Of a stretch of 64,000 bases of DNA, positions 53,701 through 61,910 are shown piece after piece. The stretch is from Roseimaritima ulvae (GTDB lineage: Bacteria; Planctomycetota; Planctomycetia; Pirellulales; Pirellulaceae): assembly GCF_008065135.1 (NCBI RefSeq), contig NZ_CP042914.1, positions 5,499,404 to 5,563,403 on the forward strand, written 5' to 3'. The translations under genes were made by a program, and so were the position numbers. Under the pieces are notes generated by a model. That model did not search any database. It worked only from the letters and a program-made list of their open reading frames with translations, and was not told the DNA's origin. Each line of letters begins with the position of its first letter. Positions within the stretch are counted from its first letter, which is position 1.

Positions 53701-56413
53701 TCACATGATCATGGAAGAGTTCCAGCGGCAACTTCACGAAGAGCTTCCGATCGCCGAACAAACCTATCTGGACTCCGGCGTATACATCGATGAAGACGAA
53801 TGCCTGCTGCCGTCACGCCCCGGCGACAAGCAAGGTCCGCTGCAGCGTAAGTTCCGAAGTCTGTGGGCCAAACACCACGGCCCACCTCCGGTTTACACGC
53901 TGTCGCAAAACGCCAGCTTCCAGTCCCTGGCCGGCTTCTTCGACACCTCGCTGCAACATGACGAAACCATGACGCCGTTGCAGCGAGAGTTTGTCCGCCT
54001 GGCACAAATATTCAAAAGCCGGCTGGTGACCGAACTCGAATACAAGCAGCGTGTGATGGAGCGGGCTCTGATCGAAGACCTGCTGGGAAATCGGACTCAA
54101 GAACTGCTCAATGCGCAACAAGAACAGGACCGCGCCAACGCGACTCTGAAAATTTCGGAACAGCAAAAGTCCGAAGCCACCCAGCAGGTGGTCGTGGAAC
54201 TGACCAAGACGCAAGCCGCCATCCGCGAGGCCACCAACGAAGCTCGTGAGTCGCTGCGATGGTTCGACGTTCAGTTCCGCGAATTTATCAACGACATTCA
54301 TAAACCCGCCCAACGGCTAGAAATCGAAAACTTTCGTCGCAGCCCGGCGATGTCTCTGCCGCACGCTTTGACTTTCTACGGCACCATCGTCGATGGCGTT
54401 CCATTTCAGATCCGCAAATTGGGCAACGTCCAAGGCGGCCATGACGTGGTGCTGGTGGTCGACCAGCCCGAGCTTCACCTCAAGGCCCGAAGCGGAATGC
54501 TCTCGGCGGTCAATCGCGCGATTGAATTGGCCAAGTCGTTGGCAGATTTTAACGCGGGGCCCAGCAGCGAACGCGTCAAGACGATTCGTGGAAATCTGTT
54601 GATCGTCAAGGAAGAGATCATCGTGGCTCCCACTCGCCGGGTTCCTCAGCTGCAATTCCGCTACGATTCGATCGAACAGTTCTCCGACTATTACCAAGAG
54701 CTGAAACAGCACGCCGAGTCGCTGATCAAGCTGCAGAGTGATTTGGCCGAGCAACGTATTGAATTGCTGCGGCAATTGAAGAATCCCGACAGCCCCTTCG
54801 ACGTGTCCTTCCAAATCTGGACCAACTACCAGACCCAGGTCCACGCGATTTTTGAGAACCATCCCGAAGGCGATGAGATCATCAATCGACTCAGCCGTGT
54901 CAACCAACAATTCGACGTATTGTTGGAAGTGGACGTCAAAACCGATTTTTTGACCCGGCAAGCCCACAACGCTCGCCGTCCGCTCGATCACAAAAAGTTC
55001 CTCGATATGTTGATCGACGACCTGGAGGAGAAGTACATCGAACTGCTCGAAGGCACACGTGCCCACACCGCCAATATCGACAACTATCTGAAACGCGTTA
55101 CCACGGCCCTGGACGACGACTTCAACACCCAGTTTTACCACCCGGCGTTTCGCAGTGTGCGGCAGGCCAGCCAATACGACGACGTTGAATTTGGACAAAC
55201 CGAAACCACCAACGTGTTGGCGAACAATCGAGAGTTCGCCAAGGTTTCTCCCAGTGCAACGATGGAGTTTGACCTGCCCAAACGCGACATCCTGATCAAA
55301 GAAGGCTTGGATTCCGCGCTGGCGATTTACAACGACGTGGGGGCATTGGTCAACGATCCCAATCTTTTGGCATTGGCGGCCAGCCAGACCGCCAATAGTC
55401 CGGCCGAAGTCGGCGCCGGCACGGGCGGCAACTTGAGTTCGGTTCGCAACGTGCTGCCCGGATTGTCTTCCGAAACCTCTGACGCCGTGATGGCTCAAAA
55501 CGCCGGCACACGGCCGCGGTACGAATCCAGTGTTGAAAAACTGATTCCCGATCCTGCTATCTATAAATTCGAAACCGGCACCGGCTTTGAAATCCGTCCG
55601 GTGATCCAACCCGACGGACAAGCCGTGGTGTTCGACTTTAATTACATGTACACCACCAATGTGCGTGAACCGGTTCGGGCGGATGAAAAACACCTGGGCC
55701 GCGTGAAACGACACTTCATCGATACCGACGTCCAACTATCGAACTTCGAATTGCGTGAAGTCAGCCGCTACGTGGTGGCGTTAAAAGCCGAGCGGACGGC
55801 GCGGGGCGTGCCGCTGCTGGAAGACCTGCCCGTGGTCGGAGCGCTATGGCGGCCGGTCCCCAACCGCGAGAAATCGCTGCAGCAGAACATCATCATGGCG
55901 CAGGCCACGATCTTTCCTACCTTGTTCGACTTGATGGGCATGCGATGGGCACCGGCGGTAGCGGACATCGATCCGCTGCGACTGAGCAACCGTGAATTCA
56001 TCGTGCGGGGGCGGCACCGTTTTCTGGAAAATCGCGTCTACGATGTCAGCAGTTCGCGAGTCGACGAATTCCTGCGGGTCCCCGAAGCGGAACGTCGTTC
56101 GGATCTGTACCGTTCGCAGTCGACAATCCCCTCGCAGCATCCCAACGGATACCGCGGGCCCGGCCTGGATTATCAAGACAGCCAATTGCGTGAAGGCTAT
56201 CAGCCCAACCGTGCCTATCCCAATTCGCAATACATCCCGGACGAGTCTTCGGAGGGCTCGATCTACGCTCCGCAACGCCCCTCCGTATCCCAACCGATGC
56301 CGGTAGCTCCCTACTCGATGGAACCGCTCGACGAGACGCCCCGCTTCCCGGATGCGGCCTTGGAACAACTGCCGCTGCCGATTCAATTGCCACCCGAGGG
56401 AACGAGGAACTAA
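50702..56413 (+). CDS. Giant secretin-like envelope protein (1903 residues)
   Basis: Starts at ATG 50702 with a basic leader and one N-terminal hydrophobic segment (LQLVVCGCGMVSGLLAFLIT). A large beta-rich region (to ~650) is followed by a coiled coil (about 670-820, LAEETRRLEQQLSDARRNFD). At 838-883 ISVIGEGLIHLRGPLKGVNQ...IDTPVGQVRVNVH reads like a secretin N-domain. More helix follows, then at ~1620-1770 a secretin-like core: NFELREVSRYVVAL, GVPLLEDLPVVGALWRP (1702-1718) and QNIIMAQATIFPTLF. The C-terminal 130 residues are disordered, Pro/Arg/Tyr-rich. Secretins are usually under 900 residues, so this is a greatly enlarged relative. Three neighbouring genes follow or precede it on the same strand. 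Confidence 0.72.
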   Translation: MDSQQGHGRKLQLVVCGCGMVSGLLAFLITGSLRTHRPTDASSLPVALAITHDAPVLKSPVERPPERVQPASQAEGTVQTVAWMLADADEQPASPAGLSVASIKQHWNGKEIVWSIDERTSKVPLHLSVPFTVTIAHQANRSSFRLGLAGQYDGERIGDPDAESKSSEFRFKGLTGPLPADAKLQIFAEPEDDQTDPELLFELPAPIVAISQETPRLTVDRVSNGPFHDPTSLAAHSPLSLFPYTSGGQSRAYIGFTGTARRNENLRIFVLTEGSSLSASSVPVPVLIDSATSTSGYNAHAEIPTADLREAQNFQLMVVTQSGTNARVATNLIPCELVDDPPVIESVTLTPHASNAHADAALGQRADGTYVGRSLDAMQVKITTDNAENADLTGVDVVIQEVGDTVDSAALGKHAAQAAEFLIPLDLPTRAANVPIQLVANLYKGKRQLNAPQETVAIRLLVRPLRATVQHQGFGIRAGANVLTLQFPNDQPLDFLKDTSVFEQLYSGDPNNAGHPGSAKVKLTAQPFSNSPTFLKPTTIQYISNSNTLRIEYDASQLLVGTYQLEVSGLRDIFGNTLVGDEPTFNGLRMTFGDQPGMTAANALPGRVMPGIHGATGNYVAYQEWTPPRDKPDGFNPNDKVETRVARLYFYRDAHRVAQIINRKVKSHNRHGVSATRQLADQSRTVADQLTAARQQAEREAIRLAEETRRLEQQLSDARRNFDRTLSDLQREARSIPPVDPDDPDNAQLDAERQAKQQNIARMDEVVRRFSAEVTRLEGAVDAARQDEANAHEQAQQKESQEQLARQEQFRRELAAAHADPDTYAEGVPSSSDPIEQTSISVIGEGLIHLRGPLKGVNQIRLMIDQIDTPVGQVRVNVHSTQINGDEAEKLELVSSRIQTYIDQARFMSVQTGEMLRKSVATIAGQRAEEARTLYPGASQHERDQRYLYAFFGKDFIDELGAIDSEFLQTGNKLLSLHSMDVTSLSSALMLIALANNGTRHMIMEEFQRQLHEELPIAEQTYLDSGVYIDEDECLLPSRPGDKQGPLQRKFRSLWAKHHGPPPVYTLSQNASFQSLAGFFDTSLQHDETMTPLQREFVRLAQIFKSRLVTELEYKQRVMERALIEDLLGNRTQELLNAQQEQDRANATLKISEQQKSEATQQVVVELTKTQAAIREATNEARESLRWFDVQFREFINDIHKPAQRLEIENFRRSPAMSLPHALTFYGTIVDGVPFQIRKLGNVQGGHDVVLVVDQPELHLKARSGMLSAVNRAIELAKSLADFNAGPSSERVKTIRGNLLIVKEEIIVAPTRRVPQLQFRYDSIEQFSDYYQELKQHAESLIKLQSDLAEQRIELLRQLKNPDSPFDVSFQIWTNYQTQVHAIFENHPEGDEIINRLSRVNQQFDVLLEVDVKTDFLTRQAHNARRPLDHKKFLDMLIDDLEEKYIELLEGTRAHTANIDNYLKRVTTALDDDFNTQFYHPAFRSVRQASQYDDVEFGQTETTNVLANNREFAKVSPSATMEFDLPKRDILIKEGLDSALAIYNDVGALVNDPNLLALAASQTANSPAEVGAGTGGNLSSVRNVLPGLSSETSDAVMAQNAGTRPRYESSVEKLIPDPAIYKFETGTGFEIRPVIQPDGQAVVFDFNYMYTTNVREPVRADEKHLGRVKRHFIDTDVQLSNFELREVSRYVVALKAERTARGVPLLEDLPVVGALWRPVPNREKSLQQNIIMAQATIFPTLFDLMGMRWAPAVADIDPLRLSNREFIVRGRHRFLENRVYDVSSSRVDEFLRVPEAERRSDLYRSQSTIPSQHPNGYRGPGLDYQDSQLREGYQPNRAYPNSQYIPDESSEGSIYAPQRPSVSQPMPVAPYSMEPLDETPRFPDAALEQLPLPIQLPPEGTRN

Positions 56414-56414
56414 G

Positions 56415-57209
56415 ATGCCCGCGAATGATCAATCGGACCAGCATCAGCAACTCGCAACGCGCCGCCAATGGCTCAGCGGCCTGCTGGCCATGCTCTCCAC
56501 TGCCGGCGTGTTCAAAGCGGCTGCGGCTATCGATCCATTGCTGCCCCGATTCCGACATACCTTCGGCGGTACGCTTCCCTGTCTGCCTCGACACGACTAC
56601 CAACACCATGCCCATTCGCCCACGATCCTATCGCCCAGCTACCCGGCACAGCTGATTACAGTGGATCGTTCCACGGAGCGTATCGAAACCGCTGCGCCAC
56701 TCGACGCGTTGCGGGACGTGGAGTTGAATCTGCAGCGCAAACGTTTTCGCCCTATTCGCACCCAACTGCGGATCGACCATTGCCGCGTCAGTGACGTGGT
56801 AGTCGATATCGAGAACAGCGGCATGTGGGTCATGTCCCTGCTGGCCGAACAAAACCCGCCTTTGGAGCCGGAACAAGATCGACGGTTTCAGCAGCGTCTG
56901 CACATCAAACGCAACGCCTTTGATTTTCAAGTTCGGTTCCACGCCGCCCAGTACACCCAAACATTGACGGTCAGGGAATCGGATGAGATGGCCGCCGAAC
57001 CCCAGGCCGGCCGATTGGTTGCGGCCCGCGTCCATCCGGACACGTTTTGGGTCCAGCGGCAACGACCACGGAATATGCGATGGAGTGGCTACAGCCGAGA
57101 GATCGCCAGATTTTTCGCAGATATCCAGTCCGCGGAATTCGAGTTCAGCTATCGCTTGGATCCGCTCAGCGCTGCCGGCGAAAACGTACGGCGACTCGAT
57201 GGACCTTGA
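56415..57209 (+). CDS. Unknown protein with N-terminal hydrophobic segment, downstream of the secretin-like gene
   Basis: 264 residues from ATG 56415, one base after the upstream stop, so translation is probably coupled. A hydrophobic stretch (QWLSGLLAMLSTAGVFKAAAAI, ~18-39) looks like a signal anchor or an RR-type leader (TRRQWLSG). The rest has alternating strands and helices (LRIDHCRVSDVVVDIENSGMWVMSLLA; QTLTVRESDEMAAE). No family recognised. Probably works with the secretin-like protein in the envelope. Confidence 0.65.
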   Translation: MPANDQSDQHQQLATRRQWLSGLLAMLSTAGVFKAAAAIDPLLPRFRHTFGGTLPCLPRHDYQHHAHSPTILSPSYPAQLITVDRSTERIETAAPLDALRDVELNLQRKRFRPIRTQLRIDHCRVSDVVVDIENSGMWVMSLLAEQNPPLEPEQDRRFQQRLHIKRNAFDFQVRFHAAQYTQTLTVRESDEMAAEPQAGRLVAARVHPDTFWVQRQRPRNMRWSGYSREIARFFADIQSAEFEFSYRLDPLSAAGENVRRLDGP

Positions 57210-57270
57210 TCCTTCGGTAACCGACGTTGCGTTACGTTTCCATGGCCTCCTATCAACCACGTACGATCTG

Positions 57271-58077
57271 ATGCAAGACAACCGAATGATGAGAAAGGCG
57301 ACGCTGGCCGCAACCATCGTGCTCAGCTTGTGGGCGGCTTTGGTGGACGGGCCTGCGGTGGCGGGCAACCCCAGATCATCGCAAGTCTCGCCGCTGTTGG
57401 AAATCGAAGTTCTCGACCCAGGCGTGGACGCTCGCGGCAATCCCGCCGTGGTACTGAACGACGTGGGATCGGGCACCGTGGTCGATATCCCACCAACGGT
57501 ACTCGTCCACCGCTACTACTTCACCGGCGAACGATCGTTTCGCGGACCCAATCTGCCAGGCGGCCCTTCGATCGTGGTCGCCAACCATCCGCGTACCGGC
57601 GAACGCGTGTATGTCTCGGTCCAACTATTGCCGGGTTCGCCGATGGTGCATTACCACAGCAACCGCATTGAATACGACTACGGTGATACTGGGATCAGCG
57701 TCGTGTTTCCCTGTCTGGGCGAGCCGCGTACCAAGATCCGTAGCGGCCGCAAGCTTTCCACTCGCGTGAACAACCTATTGCACCTGGACGAAATCAAATC
57801 CGCGCAGGAGGACAAAGTCAAACCGCGTGTCGGTCCGATTAAACGCGTCTCAATCGCTGCCGAAGGGCTGTTGCTGTCCGCCAAAGACGTGGTCCAGCCG
57901 CTGACTCAACCCGCCGAACACGCGCTGCGGTTGATCCCCGGCGTGGTGGCTCTGACCGATCCCAATACGGAAATCGAAAACGCTCGCCGCGTCCGCGAGC
58001 ACAACCTGGAATACGAACGGGAAAAGCTGAAACATCGCACGCTGCTCGACGACTTGGATCGCGCTACGATCCGTTAG
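57271..58077 (+). CDS. Secreted protein of unknown function in the secretin-like cluster
   Basis: About 268 residues from ATG 57271; ATGs at 57199, 57286 and 57289 are also possible. The signal peptide (MMRKATLAATIVLSLWAALV) supports a start near 57271-57289. The body contains beta-rich stretches (VVDIPPTVLVHRYYFTGERSFRGPN; RTGERVYVSVQLLPGSPMV) and a helical C-terminal tail (ENARRVREHNLEYEREKLKHRTLLDDLD). Unknown function; follows the previous gene by 61 bases. Confidence 0.65.
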   Translation: MQDNRMMRKATLAATIVLSLWAALVDGPAVAGNPRSSQVSPLLEIEVLDPGVDARGNPAVVLNDVGSGTVVDIPPTVLVHRYYFTGERSFRGPNLPGGPSIVVANHPRTGERVYVSVQLLPGSPMVHYHSNRIEYDYGDTGISVVFPCLGEPRTKIRSGRKLSTRVNNLLHLDEIKSAQEDKVKPRVGPIKRVSIAAEGLLLSAKDVVQPLTQPAEHALRLIPGVVALTDPNTEIENARRVREHNLEYEREKLKHRTLLDDLDRATIR

Positions 58078-58256
58078 TTCCCAGATCCCAACGGCAATAG
58101 TCTTGCTACGTGCGAGCAGACGAAAACGAGCACCACGCCACAGGGGAATTCACTTGCACCCACCTAGGGGAAGGGGTAGGATGCACTCAGAGTTAGAAGG
58201 TGGTGTCAGGCGGGTAGTTCACGAATCTGATTCTCCGATCTGGATAGGGGCGAGCC

Positions 58257-60047
58257 ATGCGTAACAAAGCATCGGCGATGAGTATCCGAGCCGTTGTGGG
58301 GGTGATTTTTTTGCTCGGTGTCGGACGGTTGTTCCCCAACACCGCGGAGGCTCAGGTTGAGTTCTTGTCGCAGAACTGGGATGCCGACCAGCGGCAAACC
58401 TTCTACACCACCAGCCAGGGTTCGCGAATCATGCCCTACGACTGGTTCCTGGCCTTGGAAACCAGTGAGGGACAAGACTCCTTCGTTCGCGATCTGCTGC
58501 CCAAGTTGGGATACCTGCCCAACGACAACACCACCGACAATCCCGATCGGTTGCCGGTCGGCTTCGTTGCCGACATCGACGCTTCGCGACGTAAACACAT
58601 CGGACTGACCTGCGCGGCTTGCCATACCAACCAGATCGCCTACCAAGGCAAGACTTTTCAGATCGATGGTGCGCCCACTCTGGCGGATATGTGGGGCATG
58701 CTGGAAGGCATTGACAACTCGCTGACCGCCACCCGTGAACAACCCGATAAATTTGATCGCTTCGCCACCGCGGTTCTGGGCGAAGCTGCCGACGACGCTG
58801 CGGCCGTGGCCACCCTGAAAAGTGAATTGGATGAATTCTATGCGTATTGGCATCAATTCATCCACGACAGTCGCGTGCCGCATCCGTGGGGCCGGGCACG
58901 CTTGGATGCCTTCGGAATGATCTTCAATCGCGTCACGTCGATCGACCTGGGTATCCCCGACAACAGTCGGCCGCCCGACGCGCCGGTTAGTTATCCGTTC
59001 CTCTGGGGAACTTCGTTTGAAGACGTCGTACAATGGAATGGCTCGGCGGAAAATACCAACGACATCGAGAGACTGGGCAGAAATCTAGGCGAAGTGCTCG
59101 GTGTATTTGGGCAAGCCGAATTTCGCGGGCCCGGCTTCCTTCAGCTGCCGTCTTTCCGGACCAGCGCCAAACGACTGAATCAACTCAAACTGGAAAACCA
59201 ACTAAAAGAACTTTGGTCGCCGCAGTGGCCAGACCACTTGGGCGAAATCGATCCGGAAAAACATGCCGCTGGAAAAATCCTCTTCGAGAAAAACTGCATC
59301 CGCTGCCACAAGGTGATACCCCATGGCATGCAGCACACGCCGGTAACAGTGAAGATGACACCGCTGACGGTGGTCGGTACCGACCCCAAGATGGCCGTCA
59401 ACGCTGCCACCGGGACCGTAGCGACCGGCGACCTGAGACGGCTGATCGGCTTTCGAGCCAAGATGCCGCGGGGCGAATTGCTGCAAAAACTGGTGCGTCT
59501 GTCTTTGATCAGTCCGTTCAGGGACGTGCGGCAAAACCGACATCTGCTGCTTTCGCTGCCCAACGAAACCTTCTCCCCCACCGAAATCAAGAAATTCTTG
59601 CTCGAACTGGGGCTGACCGAAGACGATGCCATGAGACTATTGGCAGCCCATCATGACAAGTTAAAAGACTATTACAAAGATCTTCGACAAGCATCGCGAA
59701 TGCTAGCCACCGATTCGATCCCATCGGCGGAGGAAGATGTTCCGCAATCCCTGCGATATAAAGCTCGACCGCTGGACGGCATCTGGGCGACGGCTCCCTA
59801 CCTACACAACGGCTCGGTGCCCAACCTGTACGAATTGTTGCTGCCTGCAGAACAGCGTAGCGCGACGTTTTATGTGGGCAGCAATCAGTTCGACCCCGAA
59901 AAAGTCGGTTTCGAAACGCAGCAGGGAGAAGGTACGACGTTCTTCGATACTTCCCTGCCGGGCAATTCCAACGCCGGGCATGACACGTACGGTACGTTTA
60001 ACGAAGAACAACGTTGGCAATTGGTGGAGTACATGAAATCGCTGTAG
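58257..60047 (+). CDS. Dihaem c-type cytochrome, RoxA/LoxA-like
   Basis: 596 residues with a signal peptide (SIRAVVGVIFLLGVGRL...AEA). Two haem sites are present: CAACH (near residue 120) and CIRCH (near 346). MPYDWFLALE, RLDAFGMIFNRV and the C-terminal LDGIWATAPYLHNGSVPNLYELL resemble rubber oxygenase RoxA and related dihaem proteins. RoxA cleaves poly(cis-1,4-isoprene); planctomycetes carry several of these, usually with unknown substrates. A peroxidase-like role is also possible. Periplasmic. The gap 60048-60240 after it contains a terminator for the opposite gene. Confidence 0.82.
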   Translation: MRNKASAMSIRAVVGVIFLLGVGRLFPNTAEAQVEFLSQNWDADQRQTFYTTSQGSRIMPYDWFLALETSEGQDSFVRDLLPKLGYLPNDNTTDNPDRLPVGFVADIDASRRKHIGLTCAACHTNQIAYQGKTFQIDGAPTLADMWGMLEGIDNSLTATREQPDKFDRFATAVLGEAADDAAAVATLKSELDEFYAYWHQFIHDSRVPHPWGRARLDAFGMIFNRVTSIDLGIPDNSRPPDAPVSYPFLWGTSFEDVVQWNGSAENTNDIERLGRNLGEVLGVFGQAEFRGPGFLQLPSFRTSAKRLNQLKLENQLKELWSPQWPDHLGEIDPEKHAAGKILFEKNCIRCHKVIPHGMQHTPVTVKMTPLTVVGTDPKMAVNAATGTVATGDLRRLIGFRAKMPRGELLQKLVRLSLISPFRDVRQNRHLLLSLPNETFSPTEIKKFLLELGLTEDDAMRLLAAHHDKLKDYYKDLRQASRMLATDSIPSAEEDVPQSLRYKARPLDGIWATAPYLHNGSVPNLYELLLPAEQRSATFYVGSNQFDPEKVGFETQQGEGTTFFDTSLPGNSNAGHDTYGTFNEEQRWQLVEYMKSL

Positions 60048-60166
60048 AGCGATGTCGGATTTCCTTCCAGCGCGAAGGCTCAACGACCAGCAACCCGAAG
60101 TACCTTCAGCCCGCCACCGCCTTATTCGCCGCAGCCTCGCCCTCGATCACTGCAATTGGTCGATGC

Positions 60167-60199
60167 AAAAAAAATGGCTCGCCGATGAAGGCGAGCCAT
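60167..60199 (-). terminator. Rho-independent terminator of the acidic secreted protein gene
   Basis: On the minus strand ATGGCTCGCC (60190-60199) and GGCGAGCCAT (60174-60183) form a 10-bp stem with a 6-base loop, followed by TTTTTTTT (60174-60167). It lies 41 bases past the stop at 60241. It is the clearest intrinsic terminator in the window. Confidence 0.9.
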
Positions 60200-60240
60200 G
60201 TTCATGATCGGGGCGACTTCTGTCCCCGGCCGCGTCCCCA

Positions 60241-61344
60241 TTAGCTTTTAGACTTAGGAGCGCGTTTGATCTTGGTCTTCTGACCATCCTGTTCCAGCGA
60301 ACGGGCCATCAGCACCACGCGGTCATTGACTTTCACCGGGACGCCTTGCACGGTCACTTTTGCACCTTCACTGGGGGCGTTAGATAACTGATCTTTGGCG
60401 CCCAGGTCCACCATCATTGTTTTACCGTTATCGGTTTCGACTTTGGCCAGCACGTGTTGCTGGTTTTGCACTTTCACTTCACGCGTGCTGGCGACTTTGC
60501 CGGTGTAATTTCGACCGTTGCGATCGATATTCAGATCGGCGTTTTTCGATTGAGCCTCCGTCGCGATCAGCAGTGGTTTGTCACCGACCTTGACGCGATA
60601 GCCAGTAGCGTCCAAGCGGTCGCCTTGAGCCAGCTGGTTTTTCAGTTGGGGCCCCAGATCGACGATCATAGTGTTGCCATCATTGGTCTTGAGATGAGCC
60701 ACCAAGTGCTGGCGGTCTCGGACGGTCACCATTTTGGTGCTTTCAACCGTTCCAGCCAGCTGCATTTGCTGCGAGCTGACGTCTTTCTGATGGCTCTGAG
60801 CGTCGGTCTTGGCCTTCTGATTGTCATCTCCGGATTTGTCGAAGCTGTAGTACGTAAAGTCTTCGTACACGCCGTCGTTGTTGCGGTCGAAGTAGTTCGT
60901 ATAGCTATCGTACAGACCGTCGTTATCGGAGTCGTTGTAGATCGTGTACGAGTGCCAACCCTGCGATTCCTGCTGGTTGCTTTGGCTATTGCGATTGCTG
61001 TTGTCCCACGTGCGACTGCCATCGTCGTAGTAATCGTAGAACCAGCGATCGTCATTGGACGTGTTGTCAGCGTAGCCGTAATCGTCCCGGTAAGCCATGT
61101 CGTTAATGCTATCGTTGTCTTGATCGGAACTGGTGGCGTTGTCGGCATAGCTGAAGACTTCGTCATCCCAGCGACCGATCGCTTCGTCGGTGGGGTTGTA
61201 GTCATTGCCGTCAAACCATTCGGAGACGTCGTACCAAGCGTCGTCTTCGTAGTGCCGCGAAGCCCGTTCATCGGCCATGGCGGTGCTGGCAAAGCCATAA
61301 GAAGCCGCGATCAGGGTAGCTAGAAGCATACGTTTTTTATTCAT
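60241..61344 (-). CDS. Secreted acidic protein with Asp-rich repeats and duplicated C-terminal domain
   Basis: 367 residues from ATG 61344, with GGAG 8 bases upstream and a signal peptide (LLATLIAASYGFASTAMA). Residues ~25-170 are Asp/Asn/Tyr-rich, with calcium-binding-like loops (DSDNDGLYDSY; DRNNDGVYEDF). The C-terminal half contains two similar ~75-residue units: GTVESTKMVTVRDRQHLVAHLKT..MIVDLG and GKVASTREVKVQNQQHVLAKVET..MMVDLG. Each could be a small beta-barrel. Function unknown; the acidic part suggests calcium-dependent folding outside the cell. Confidence 0.75.
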   Translation of the reverse strand: MNKKRMLLATLIAASYGFASTAMADERASRHYEDDAWYDVSEWFDGNDYNPTDEAIGRWDDEVFSYADNATSSDQDNDSINDMAYRDDYGYADNTSNDDRWFYDYYDDGSRTWDNSNRNSQSNQQESQGWHSYTIYNDSDNDGLYDSYTNYFDRNNDGVYEDFTYYSFDKSGDDNQKAKTDAQSHQKDVSSQQMQLAGTVESTKMVTVRDRQHLVAHLKTNDGNTMIVDLGPQLKNQLAQGDRLDATGYRVKVGDKPLLIATEAQSKNADLNIDRNGRNYTGKVASTREVKVQNQQHVLAKVETDNGKTMMVDLGAKDQLSNAPSEGAKVTVQGVPVKVNDRVVLMARSLEQDGQKTKIKRAPKSKS

Positions 61345-61547
61345 TGTGAGTTCTCCATGCGAGTGCATAAACAGAAGCGACGCCCCGCTTCGGGGCATCG
61401 GCGACCAGTCGGTCAGCACAGGAGAAAGCGTGCAAGCGCTATGCCAAAACGCAGCCTGACTGATAAATCATGCCAACTGGCCCGCGGTTCTCAGGATGCA
61501 CGGCTTCGATGCATCAGCTCGTGTTGCCACGAGGTGTCCCCGCGGGT

Positions 61548-61910
61548 TCAGAACTGCAGCGGTTCGCCGGCGCGGAGTTGTTCTCGGACGCGGCGGAGGA
61601 TGGCTTTTAGGTCGAAGGCACGGCCGGCTGTGGTGCCCGTGGGATTCAGCACCGCGACTGCGACGCCTTGCTGGACACAGGCCGCCAACACACGGACGGT
61701 CACCTGCGGGTCGGGCGTTTCGATGCGAAAGCGGCCCGCCCCCAGCTCGGATTGCCCGTACTGGTTCGCCCGCTCCGCATCGCTGAATACGGCCAGTGCC
61801 AACGCGCCACCGTCGCTTTGCGAACCTTCAACGGGTTCGCTCAGCCGCCACAGCGCGGGGGCTCCGTCGACAATCACCAGCACCGGCTGAAAGGCATTCG
61901 GATCGCTCAC
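61548..61910 (-). CDS. Small unknown protein overlapping the YdjY gene
   Basis: 120 residues starting at GTG 61910, which overlaps the previous stop in GTGA, implying coupled translation; the frame remains open upstream only inside the YdjY gene. The sequence has a beta strand (VLVIVDGAPALWRL) and a segment resembling SseB-like domains (ALAVFSDAERANQYGQ; VAVLNPTGTTAGRAFDLKAIL). The SseB likeness is weak. No signal peptide, although its partner is secreted. Confidence 0.65.
   Translation of the reverse strand: MSDPNAFQPVLVIVDGAPALWRLSEPVEGSQSDGGALALAVFSDAERANQYGQSELGAGRFRIETPDPQVTVRVLAACVQQGVAVAVLNPTGTTAGRAFDLKAILRRVREQLRAGEPLQF

Noticed and set aside
54317-55735. Long minus-strand frame (472 codons) opposite the secretin-like gene
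   Set aside because: It mirrors the codon pattern of the plus-strand gene, whose domains and start are better supported; no ribosome site or family character.
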